The position numbers were made by a program, and so were the translations under genes. Of a stretch of DNA of 64,000 nucleotides, positions 1-13,430 are shown in pieces; the stretch's first letter is position 1, and each line of letters opens with the position of its first letter. Source of the stretch: Sipunculus nudus (taxonomy: Eukaryota; Annelida; Sipuncula; Golfingiida; Sipunculidae); assembly GCA_026874595.1 (NCBI GenBank), contig CM049306.1, positions 41,666,019 to 41,730,018 of the forward strand. The letters run 5' to 3'. The notes beneath the pieces were generated by a model, which had not been told where the DNA came from, ran no database searches, and worked only from the letters and a program-made list of their open reading frames with translations.

Positions 1-361
1 GTTTCATGCAAAAGATCCTCAGATGTTCACCAAATTTGTCAAAGATGGTAAAACCACCATACACCTACAGAATATCAACAAACGTCTGATGTTGTCCAAC
101 TGTCCGCCTGATAAGCTCAGGATATTTGTCAAAGCACTCAAAACCAAACTGGAGTGCCTCAAACATAAAGGGTTTGTGAGTGAACGACAAAAATTTCTCT
201 CTGACAAGGCGAGGTGTTTCCAGGAGATTTCTCCTCTGACAATGAAAGACATTGAAAATGTTCATAATCAGCGTTTGGCAGCTGCCTCCAAAGATACTGG
301 GTTGTTCACTCCAAAAGGGAAAAGAAAAAGGATGGGGGAGGGCCAAGACAAAGAAAACCAG
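1..361 (+). CDS. PIF1: PIF1 exon (first in window; N-terminal region)
   Basis: Frame starts at base 2 and reads through to the CAG|GTGAGT donor at 361/362, phase 0. It contains FTKF and [20 protein letters not shown], which match the pre-helicase region of animal PIF1 (LFTRF and LLSDCPPDRLRRFLRTL in human, from memory). The Met at base 23 is internal to that similarity, so it is probably not the start. A basic patch (KGKRKR, residues about 101-106) could be a nuclear localisation signal. An AG at 21-22 could be an acceptor, which would make bases 1-22 intron. Confidence 0.88.
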
Positions 362-3300
362 GTGAGTTCAACTTTATTATTATTTAAATAATTGGATTTT
401 AGGATTTAATGGACTTTAGGTTGGTAAAACCATTTTACTTTTTGCAACTTTGTGAAATTTTTTTTAATTGCCCTACAATTTGGAATTTTACACAGGTGAA
501 ATCATGATCAGGATTATTTCAAATTCATTTCATTCATATAAGTCTGTTATGCAGAATTTCTGTCTAAAATATTTTTTAGAATAGAGATACTGATATTTTA
601 TGAGGTGAATGAACATTGGGTGAGAAACATTTGTTGTGGGGTATTATGAAAAAAAATAAGGTCTTTTAGACTTCAGACAAATCCTATCGTAATTTTACAG
701 ATTTTCCTTCTGTTGCAGAACAGTCAGGATCTCTTGATCTGTAAATAAAACTATTTTCTTATCCTTTGTAATCAAATGATTAAATTCATAATTTACAAAT
801 TGTTAATTTTAGTGAAACAACATATTTACTTTGTCAAATTGATATGTTAATCTACTTTGTCAAATTGTTAAATAGATTTAATCTGGTTTCTGATTTACTT
901 TAGTCCACAAGGCCATAAGTCTATTCATTATGTAATATATAACTGTATATGATTGCTGTTAACAGGTCAGCAAGCGTTTTTGTAATGACACAAAAAGTGG
1001 CACAAAAAGCATGAAACCAAGAGCTGCCCTAAGTGTGTTGTCCAAGGAACAGCAGAAGGTACTACAGGCAGTGCTGAGTGGTCAGAACGTCTTCTTCACG
1101 GGAAGTGCTGGGACTGGAAAGTCCTTCCTGCTGAAGCGAATTATAGGTAATGATCATGTGTTAACATTTACCCCTGCACTACTTATACCTTGGTCATTTT
1201 AATTCTTTCCTTCTCATTTCACTTGCCCACTGCCTGCAAAGACAACCTTTGCAATGACAAAATTTAGTTAGTCTGTCATGCTTCTGGCAACAGGCCTTTA
1301 CACAGAGACAGGAGCAGTTGATGTTTTGCAGTTGTGTCTGCTTCAAAGTTGAGAGTTTTCTAAATGCAACTGAAACACAGGTCACAGTCCTTTCTTTGGA
1401 TAATATTAATATTAGTTGTCTCTTTTTTTTTTTAATACATCTATTTTAGAGACTATTTTCTTGTTGTCAAAAGTTTGTACTGGAAACAAGGAATTTGAAG
1501 GGGGGGCCTCCACATTTGTCAAACAAGTTACTGTATGTCATTGATTTAAATAGAAAGAGCAAGAAGAACTTTACTGATCAGACAGAACATTCCTTTCCAC
1601 CTCAGCCGATAGCATTCACCTTACTACAAAGAAAAAATGTTTTGACATTCACATTATATGAGTTTGTCTGGAAAGGATCTGTTAATGTTTCTTGTAAGTA
1701 TGTCAAGGATACAATTGCTCATGTATATATTTCAAATTGTTTGTGTTTGAAAATATAAACGATGTATAAGATTTCTGAGAATGAACTGAAACAGTGCTCA
1801 ATTAATTGAAGCCAGACATTCAGTCTTTAAGCAAGTTTTCTCCGGATTGGCCATTATGGACTTCATAGCCTCAGTTGATAGCTTATTGAATTTTATCAGT
1901 GTATGCAGAATGTACTTTTGCTTTAAAATTAGAAACTTTTTGATCTCAATTAACAGATTTTTAGGTAATAATAAAGATACTTTTTTTTGTTATTTAGAAC
2001 TGCCATACATTAAAAGAAACTGTGAATATTTTTTTAACGTATATGTTTGTTTACACTATGTTTGTGTTACTATGTTAACTTGTCATCACCATGTATTTGT
2101 ACTGAATCTTTGTTTGTATATATGTTTCCCAGGAAAACATTTTCATTAGCCTAACGGCTATTTTTGTAATCCTGGTTAAATAAATATGTTTAAACCAAAC
2201 CAATATTAGTTTATACTTATTATGATACAGTCAGTGAATATCAAATATCATTAAAATACATGGTTTCTTGAATTTACTTTTCATCATTGCCTAAATATTT
2301 GCATTGATCTTTGACTTTGTAAATCTTCAAGGCCAGAGGTGCTACCTACTGTCCTTATTTTATAGCATTGGCTGTGTTTCTGAATATTCTCAATGATTTC
2401 CAGGTGCTCTGCCCCCACAGCATACCTTTGCTACTGCCAGTACAGGGGTTGCCGCCTGTCATATTGGTGGAACAACACTCCATGCATTTGCTGGTAAGGA
2501 AAGTGTAGCTTAATTATAGTCCATGAACACAAGCGTGAATTAGAATGCTATATAATACTATGTAGCAAAGGCAGATTTTATTTTCAAAAGAAGTACCAAT
2601 ACTTTAAAGGGAAAATGTATGTCAAAACAATTGGTTTATTTTAGTTATAATTGTATTATTTAGAATGAAAATTATGCAGAAAATTATGCTCAAAAACTGT
2701 TTGAATTCAAGAATGGACAGAATTGTTTTATATACTTGCAATGTTCAACATTTATGTATTTTAGAATGTAGAGAAAAAGAAAGTGCCATAATACACAACA
2801 CTCATTTGGCCAGGCATTGCTGTGGAGAATACTCCAATAAGCCTAGGTCTCACTTATCACATTCTGTCTATGGTTTGCCATGTTCTTGAAGGTCGTAGAA
2901 TTTGGTAGGACATGGCTTTTATTGTAGGACACCGTAGGGGGACATGAATGAACCTGGGTGGTCATGAGGGATTCACGTTCTCATTGAACTATTCAAAACT
3001 AACAGGACAGAACGTGGCCCCTAATATTTAGATGGGCACTCCAGGCACCCCTGATGGAACTTATTTAGCGTGTTAAAACCTGAGAACAGTACCACAGCAA
3101 TTCCTTTATCGCCCCAGAAGGGGATCCATTGTCATAGGAGATTGAAGGACAATGTGGCAGAACGTGGTTACTGTGACGCTGCTGTGATACTGCCGTAGGT
3201 GAAAGTAGATAACAGTAGCAGTACCGTAGCGAGAACTTGGCAAGTACTAGAACAAAATTGGCCTATCTACATTCTACAGCTAACCACATTTTTCCATGAG

Positions 3301-6300
3301 AGAAGGTGATTATAATCATCGCAGTAGTGTAGCAGCACTGTACATGAACATAAATGCCGTGGGAACAATGTGCTGTAAATATCACAAAAAAGCAATCTTC
3401 AACTTCATCAATGAAACGTGCTGACAATGCCACATTCTGGCTTGTCGTGGCTGAACCATGAGACACGGTATTGGGAAGTGGTAGGTGAGACCTAGGCTTT
3501 AGAAAATTGCATTGCTCACTCATGCTTCATTCAGCTGTGGGCCAGCAGTGAACTTATAAGTTATATATAATATTTGACCAGGTATTGGGTCAGGGAAGGC
3601 TCCATTAGAACAGTGCATCACCCTCGCTCAGCGTCCAGCTGTAGCCCAGCAGTGGAGAAGATGTAAACATCTGATCATAGATGAGATATCTATGGTGGAT
3701 GGAGAGTTCTTCAACAAACTTGAAACAGTAGCAAGGTAAGCAACTCTTACAGCCGTTATTGATAAGGGAATCACATTTGATTTATTTTCCCCAAAAATAT
3801 CTACAATTCAGCATAATGAACATTTAATGAGTATGTTTAATGAACTTACAGAATGAAAGGATTTTATACATTGGATCCTCCCAAGTTATAAGAAATTAAA
3901 AAGTCATCTCTAATCAATGAAAGAAACCAGTGATCAATTTGAAATTTTTTTTCATCTTTATCATGTGTATCTTATTCATCATCAAGAAGATCCATCACCA
4001 TTCTGTCAGCTTGGGACACTGCTGTTCAGTGGTGGGTCCAAGATCTTTTGATGGGAGGTGTTTACAGTTTACACTGACAAACTAATACCCTATAAGGGTG
4101 CACATACCCAGGAAGGGTAAACCATTAAATTCCAGGGATAACAATGCTGAAAAGCTTATATTTCATCCCATTAAGGGGATGGGTGGTTGGTGAAAAACAT
4201 CTTAATCCCATGCAGGTCTGCCCTGGTGGTGAAAAACATCTAAATCCCATGCTGGTCTGCCCCGGTGGTTCATTGTAATGCCTACTGTAATCATCCTGGC
4301 ATTGTCAGGAGATAAAGCTCAAGTTAATGTCTCAACATCGTAGTTTGGTTGCTTATTTTGTCAGGAAAACTATTAAAAATATGTATATTTATGGTCACAC
4401 TAAAACATCAAGTTTATAGTGAGGTTGTTACTTTTTTTTTGTTCACTGCTAAGTATTTGTGTCCTGTCTTCCTTATGTTTCTGACAGAATTTAAATTTAT
4501 GTACAGCTTGTATTATTTATGTGCATGTTTTTACATTATTGTTACTTTGTGGTTGATTAGAGGTTCCTGTTATGAGAGATATCCTTGTATTTTAAAATTT
4601 CAAACTTTTAAGTTGTAACATCTCTCTGTTAGTATGGCCAGAATTTTCTGAAACATTACTGAATGTTTTTTTTTTTGGTCTCTGCATAATTACTGACCAC
4701 TATTTGTATGTGGATGTTGTATAATATATTTGTTTTCCATGACAGAGTTGTGAGGAAGAATGACTCCGTTTTTGGTGGGATTCAGCTGGTTTTGTGTGGA
4801 GACTTCCTCCAATTACCACCGGTTATCAAAGGGAACGAAAAGTGTAAATTTGCATTTCAGGTATGTTCCTTATTTATGATTTAATAATCACTTCGGAGGG
4901 GGGGGGGGGGGGTGTAGCCTATTAAGTCTTCTTGCCATTTTCCTTGGGAAAGATGTGTGTTGTAAGGGAAGCCTGTTGGGTACATATATTTTAAGAAATA
5001 ATTATTAAAAAAAAAAAACAAAAGGAGTCAGACCATTTCAGCCCCATTTATGTTGCTGAGGTTTATTGGTGACAGGCAAAAACAGCCATAGTTGACTGCC
5101 AATTGTGATGTTCTCATGTAACCATACATTGCATCTATCCAGTGATTGGTAAAAAAAGTATAAATCATAAAACGGATTTAGGATTTATTTTAACACCTTG
5201 ATTGCCATATTAGGTAGTCACTTTTGTATTATGCTGTTTTTTAATGAAATCATTAAAAAAAGAGAGCTTAGAATAAAATTAACTAAATAAAAATAGATGG
5301 TTACTAGTAATATACGAGAATTGAATATCTCATTGATAAATTGATTTAGGGATTGAAGAGGTCATGACTTTTGGATGATTCTTCACTCTGTGTATATACA
5401 AACTTTATTCAAAAGGCTTGATAATTACCTCATTCTAATTTCTCGCTTATCATGTTGTTACATTCATTCATCCTCATCCCGTAGACAGTGCAATAAACAG
5501 GCCATTACCTGGTCCCTTGAAGAAAAAAGGTTTTGTAATTTGCTACCAACAAACTATGATAACCAAATTCACGCTCACATTAACAGAGGGGTGTATTTTA
5601 ATCAATTTTTAAGCTGCCCTTCTGTCACTCAGGAGCATCAGTTCCATTAATTAATCCAGTGCTGACCCCTGTCAGAAGAAAGTTGTACTAATCTTCAAAG
5701 ACTTATTGTACTTAAATCATGTGAAATTTCTTGAGTATTTTATTTATTTTGGCTTTGGTTCTTATGAGAGCCATCAGTAATCATGTTGATTCTTGTCAGA
5801 GCCATTGATAATTTTATTCATTCTTGCCAAAGCCATAGATGATTGTATTGATTCTTGTTACTTTGAGCAATTACTGTTTATATCTTGACCCTGTCACATT
5901 GAAATTTATATCAGTGCTAGCCCTACATTTAGCATTACCAAAGTTCTGTATTTTTGGACAGTCAAGGAGTTGGAGACATTGTGTACACATGAACCTTCAG
6001 CTGACAGAGGTCCGTCGCCAGTCAGATGTTAACTTCATCAACATCCTCCAGCAAGTTAGGATGGGCAGGTAAGCAAAGAAGATGGAGAAAAATTCAACTC
6101 TTCAAATTGATGGAGACCTGTTGATTGTGCTTCATATCTTTCTGTAAATTGTAATGCAAGGTTCAGAAGATTTGTCCCTCTGTCAGTCCCTCTGTCTGTC
6201 TCTGTTGTTTCCATACGTTAAACATAAATATTATCTAGTTTCATTCAGATTTAAGTCACTGATTGCTCCAATGATTACCTGGGGTGGGGTTGGTTTTGGT

Positions 6301-9300
6301 GTGTCTGTCTGATTAGATAATAATACAATAGGCTCTTTCATTGTTCATATGATGAATCAGCCAATTTAGCGTTACTACTCACCACAGGTGTCACTAGTAG
6401 GGGACATAAATTACTTGAATTTTTTGCAGTAACTGCTAGTTGCTGCCTACTGTTTAGCATGGTTAAAACTATTTGCGCTTAGTCACAACATACCTTAAAA
6501 TCATCCCAGACTTGAAGGCAAAAGCAGAGGACATTAATTCCTTGAATTTGCTTGTTTTTCACAGTTTTGATACACAAACATGGCCTGTTAAGTTTATTAC
6601 TTAAAGATAATGACATCACCAAGGTCCTCTTTTGTTAAAAAAAGTCATTTATTTTCAAGGATGAATTTCTGATCATTTTTAATTTTAAGGATATTGTTTA
6701 TTTGAATGAACTGCATGTAATTCTATTTAGAAGTAATTGTTATATTATAAAGAGTACAAGGGTATCATATGTTCAAAATGAGGATTTACAACAAATTCTG
6801 TTTTTTTTTCTGGCATAAAGGTGGTCCAAGAAATTATGACAGTTGGAAGAACCTATGATATATGATGACAATTGCAGGAATTCCTGTGCAAGATCTTGAT
6901 TTTTTTTTTATGTGGAGATAGATAAATGCCTACATTTTTTAAGATGTCTTATCCAAATCTTAATCTAGGTATGTTCACCTGCAGAGATCCATTTCAGATT
7001 AGAACTATGTGACAGGGCTGTAGTACTCATTTCCTATCGTATTATTTTTGTATCCTGGTGTCACCCAGGCCTGGTGTCAACCACACTTGTTGGTCCTGGG
7101 TGTGTAAACATCCCCATTGCTTGGTCAAAACACCGAGGAACCCCCAAGCATTCTTTTGTGAGTGATACACAGCTGTTGGGCACATCCTTCCCATAAAGCC
7201 TGCAGAGCCCTCACCCTGGCTGTGGGCCTACCATGAACATCTCACTGCCTCGGCTGAGATTTGAACCCATGACCTCCTGGCTTTGAGTAATGTGCTCTAC
7301 CCCTGAACCACAGACCTGGTATCTTGATCTTTTGCAATCACAATAAATCTGGATAAATTTTTGTATAATTTTCATGATTTAAAAAAACTAATAAAGCCCA
7401 ACCCTGTTGTAATGTCATCATGCAGATCATAAGTTTATCTTAATATGTGGTCACACTGAACAACAGTGGCAGGAGTAGGTCATAACCATAAAGGTGTCGG
7501 ACTTCAAAGGTGAAGTTCCCGGTCTTGACACTGCCAGTATTTGAAAGACAGATTTCTTTGCCATCCTTGAAACCAATGAGTGAAAAAATGAATAACTTCA
7601 TGGATATTTGAAGACTGCACACAGATTCATAAATGCTTTTTTTTACCCATGTTGACAGGTGTCCTGACAGTGTGTATGAAGCCCTCGCAGCGACCAGCAG
7701 CCATGAGCTGGATAACCACGGTATCATAGCGACCAGACTCTGTACCCACAAGGATGATGTTGATCTCATTAACAAGATGCACTTACAAAAACTTACAGGT
7801 GACTTTATGACCTCTATGTTGATTACTTTATCCCAGATTCTGCGATGGATGATTGATTAAATTATAAACTTACAGGTGACCTTGTATTTCATTTGATTTT
7901 TTTGTCCCAAGTTTGGTTGTCAGTGACTGATAATATTAGGGCTAAGCCACGTTAATATTGATCATTAATTTGCTAGCTGCATCTAATTTTAAAATTGTAA
8001 TTTACTTTTGATATTACTTCTCACTATACCCATCAGTTATTAAACTGATTCTTGTCAGAAACCTCTATAATTGCATATTATGTTTTGCACAAACATTGAT
8101 TATCATAATCAGTCCTATTGCATGGATCAGTATATTATATAAGCCCTTTTTAACATTGTTTCTAGAGTTGTATACTGGAAGTTAGTGTCAAGCAGATTAG
8201 GCCAAAAGAAATAATAGGTAGGGTTCTCAGTCACTGCTGGCATCAATTTAATTCCCCCGCATAAAAAATTTTTAGTTTGATTTTCAATGGAACTTACAAT
8301 TTTGAGAAAATAAAATAATACAATTTTGATAAGATTTCCTTTGTTATTTTTTCTTTTACCTGTTTAGCAAAAATAATCTGTAATTATCATGCTTTTCCCT
8401 AATCATATGACATTTTATTGAAACATACAAATAAAGGTTAACAAAAATTGCCCACCTGCGTTAATTTCTGAAAAAAAAGTGCCTGAGAACAAAACCTTTT
8501 TTTTTTGGCCTTATAATTTAAATTTTCTATGACATTGAAGTGATTCCGTGTATAAATCTAGACAAGTCATTAACATATACATCATATAAACTTCTCCTAT
8601 CTGTAGAGGTTAACAGAATGTGGAATATCATATATAATCTTGCAATATTTTCATCTTTATCCTGCTTGAGATACAAATTAATCTGCTTAAGATATAAGTA
8701 GAACTTAATTTAATACACTTCATGTGTTATGCAGCTCATGTTTGCTTTCTTCTGCAGGACCTGCACGTGTTTTCACGAGCTGGGACAGTGATGAAGCGTA
8801 TCTGCAAACAATAAACGCTCAGTGTCCAGTCAAACAGTCCATAGAACTCAAACAAGGGGCCCAGGTAGGTGACGACACACCAGTACAGTGGAACCCCGCC
8901 TTGCGACCACCCCACAATTGCGACCACCCCACAATTACGACCATTTTGCTTGGTCCCGAATTTTTTTTAGTTTATTTATGTTTAAAAATGACTCAGAATT
9001 ACGACCACCCCTGAATTCAGAATTACGACCAGATTTCCTGGCCCCAGCGCTAATGCGACCCCGCTAATGCGACCACCGCCGAGAAGTACTGAAACAACAT
9101 TTGTCACGAGTCAATGGCTGCGTCTTGTCACAGGCGCCTTAACGAAAGATCAAAGCGGGTAACAAGGTATCTTAACCCGAGTGTTAATCTGGTCCCGTAT
9201 ATCCTCCCGACTCGGTGTCTTCGCTGAGACTCGTTGAGGGGTAGGTTATAGATACCCAAAGAGGGTAACCATCGGCCTGATTACTTCATGAGACGGTCTG

Positions 9301-12300
9301 ACCTGGGGTCAGATGCTAATTGCCCCTCAGTGATCACCTCTATTACAGCTACCATAAGTGTGGGCTTAATATTTCAACTCATCACATATTGTTCGATCCT
9401 CATTGGTAAAATTAACGACCTAGTTAATCCTAAATGTGTTCATACCTTACTGACACTGATTATTGAGCAGTCAGTAAAATGTATAAATAAAGCTTGCATG
9501 GGGAAAAAATCCCTCACATTAACTTGCCTTTTCTGATAGATCGTTGTCAGTTTATTTCTCTACTGCATTTAAATATCTTGCTGTTATAGGCAAACATGCC
9601 TCTGAAAGAGCTCCCCTTGAAGGATAAAGTGGCGTTAATCAAGGCGGCAACACCACGCGCAGTCAGCACCAAATGGCTCAGCAGTTATGCGTCTGGAAAA
9701 CTCAAGTGCACGCAATATATACTCAAGCGGAAGGCTTAATATATGACAGCCACGTATTATGTTCAATGTGCATTCAGCAGGTTGTAATCGTATTGCCTTA
9801 GTGTTATTAATTGTTAAACATCTGTCACTACGTATGTGTACATGTATATTAATTTTTATCATGAATAAATATGTTCAGCTACACACAAAACATTCATAAT
9901 AAGGGTCCTCCGCTAAGCAAAATATTTTGTTATAATTCACATTAAAGATATGCAATAGATAAATTTTGATACACATTAAATATCAGCGTGTTATATGCGA
10001 CCACGGTAATAGTTTCACAAATACGACCACCCCCAAATTACGACCACTTTGCTCGGTCCCCAGGGTGGTCGTAATTGTGGGGTTCCACTGTATTTTACCC
10101 CTTTCACACTGCAAATGCAGAAAGGTTTCAAAGTGTTTTTAATGTGAATTGATAATTCACATAGCAATTTTTGACCAAAACATTTTGAATTATGATCGGG
10201 AGATGGTTTCAAACCATTTCAAATGCAAATCAAATTGCATCCAAAATGGTTTAGACCTAGGTTTCAAGAAGCAACTGGGTCACAGCATGAGTGCTAATGC
10301 TTGTGTTAGCATGCTTTTATATGTTTCAAAAATAAAATGTACATTTCCTGCCCTTGTGCTGGCTGCCTGTGTGAATTTACATGACAATTTAAAACTGATT
10401 GGATAAATGAGCTTTGCCCAAAATGTTTTAAACAGTTTTGTGTGTGAAAGGGGTATTTATTTCGTAATTTACCTTTTTGATTGGTGTTGCCATGTTGACC
10501 CAAAGGCTAATATGTCAACAGCGTAAAATAAACATAACAGTTAAAGAAAAATGCTAGAAAGGATACCAGAAAATACATAATATTGGAGAGGTCTTGGATA
10601 AGGTTTCAAGATGACAAAATATTTGCTGGAGCTCTTGAAACTAAAAATAAGCGCTGCATGGAGAAAATTCCATCTGTTCTTTCTGCACTGTTCTCCAGCA
10701 GTTTAAAAACTTAGTTCTTCTGGAATTTTACTCATAAGTGTCTGGAAAGTGAGCTTTTGACCTCACCTAACCACAGGAATGTTAAGCCATCCAGGGCCCC
10801 TTCACAAAAGTTTATGAAGATGCAGGTTAACTCTCTCCCTGAGATGATCATAGTTATGTATGCCCACGATAACTTGTTTCCATACACAGCTTCTGGTACA
10901 TTGTTCCTAATTCTACTGGCACAGTGGAGGAGGCAACTTTCTTGTGTATGAGTTGTTGCATCAGGTACGGGCAAAGCTTGAGCAGGGAAACAGAATATCT
11001 CAGACATTTGTTAGGCTGCAGATGGTGTGGATTTTGTACAGCATATAGTTAATACTGTAGAAACTTTTTGTCTGTGATGAGCAGAAGCTTTGTCTACACT
11101 TATCATTCTTAGCTCTGAATGGTGCATGTCAAGCAGGCTCAGGACACTTTATGAAGCATTTATCCAGGATTAACGGATATACTGTTATTCCATGATTGTT
11201 TATACCCAGAATATTTAAACTGTGGTGCCATCTGCCTTGTCTAGTTTTGATTTAATTTTTGGAATGCCCCAAGCCTTTGAGCTTGTCCAGCCTTTCTTTA
11301 GACATCTGGGAGGTGGTTTTCATAAACTAACTAGATGTCAGTATTAAAGCCAAGGATTTCCTACTCCTTGACAGATTAGCCATTAATAATCACATAGATT
11401 CTTGCTAGAATGATAGATACATGAATTGGTCAGTTTTTATTGATATATATATATCAATAGATTTATGGGAAATATTGTGCCACCCTTATGGGAAAAGTCT
11501 TAACATTTAAAGAATCATCACATGCCATGTTCTGCCATATCCATTTCCTTATACTAATTTTGAAAGGTCTATATAATTTGAGTATATATTTGAAAGTGAT
11601 GTTTGTGTCCTATAAGTTTTAATCTCACTATATATCATTAGAAATTTGAACAGGAATAAGAGGTTTATTTGGGATTCAGGAATTTACTGATGTACATTAT
11701 ACACAGTATACTTAATTATAATAATATATTGCTGATGATTATTGTTTTACTGACTACAATAACTGTTACTCCACAGGTGATGCTTGCTAAAAACCTTGAT
11801 GTACAGCGAGGGCTGGTCAATGGTGCTAGGGGAGTCGTGGTTGGATTTGAAGCAAGAGAACATGGTATGTATGACACCTTACACCTTTTTTCCACAATAT
11901 TCCCTCATTTAAAATTCTGCATAACTGTAAAAATGCGTCAGTTAACAATAGGGGTAATGAGAAAATGCATATTGGACTCCTAATTGTATCCCCAAACAGA
12001 GTCAGAATACTACCATCATGCCGCAGCCGCCACAGAGATTTCTTTCAGGCTAGATTACTCAAAAAAAAAAATATTCCACAGATCTTTACAAAATTTGACA
12101 TGTGCATAGATTTAAGTGACCCGATTAAGCCTTTTTAAAATGGTGTCAAGACTTTTATTAGGAGAGTGACCTTGACCTTGAATACATCCATATTAGCTGG
12201 GAAAATTACATAAAATTCTTAAATATCTCAAGAAATAATGCATGGATTGGTCCAAAAATCAAATTGACCAAAGATTTTTTATAGCTTTGTCTTCTGTGGA

Positions 12301-13377
12301 AGACAGGTGGCGCCACCTGTCTTTTTCATGTTTTCGCACCTTTTAATGCCCCCATCATTGCCACTTGACAGTACTGTGAGCATTATAAGTTAAGTACCAA
12401 TAGACAAATATCTTTCATATTTTGCATATACATATTTATGGGATATGAGAGGAGGTATATTTAAATTTGGATCATGACCTCTCCTGTTAGAGGGGATTTG
12501 ACCTTGAATATTCCCATATTTGGTGAAAAATATTGTTTCTCAAGTTGATAGATAGAATAAACCATGGTGGCCTGCCAAGTGTCAGTATATGCTGCTGAAA
12601 ATGGGGGCCTATATTTAAAGGAGGGGTTAATAGTCTGGGAATACTATGGCAAACTGTTATGGCACCCACGTTGCTAAGAAATTCTAGTTTAATAATTGTT
12701 TCAATAATGCATTATAAGTATCAATTTTACAATATGGGTTATATAAAACAATGTATTTGCAAACCTGATGTAATATTAATTACACTACCCGTAGGTGATA
12801 TCATTTCAGTAAGGATTATTAAACCTTGTCATTTGTGTCATGTTTCAGGTTTGCCCATTGTTCAGTTTATGTCAGGAGAAAAGGTGACCATAAGTCAAGA
12901 AAGATGGACATTTAAAGCCTCTGGGGGACACTTCCTGAGTCGCAGACAACTTCCCCTGAAGCTGGCGTGGGCAATCTCCATACACAAAAGTCAGGTGAGA
13001 CAGATGTTAGGAATTGACCATAAAAGCAGATTTGAAGAATTCAGAAGAGAAAACATGTACATTATCTGAAAATCTAGATCATTCATGTACAATCTCAGTT
13101 GGAGCTGAAGGTCCTTTGCAGTGCTGCAATTTTTTTCAAGAAAGTCATATTTTTTACATCCTTTCACTGTTCATGAGATATTAATACTTTTTCCTACATT
13201 TTCTCTTAAATTGTCAATCAAAAATGGTGATTATAGGCTTTATATACACATATTTCAGAGCTCTGTATGAAAGCAGTAGATATGCCCCATTTTAACCATG
13301 ATCTCACTGCTGTATCACAAAAACCCTAATGAAATGTGCTATAACACACCTTGTAACCACAGATATTTGTTTAAAAG

Positions 13378-13430
<53 letters not shown>

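Noticed and set aside
12659-13069. 136-codon frame read as one gene
   Set aside because: Only 12849-12994 matches PIF1; the flanks are intron read-through.
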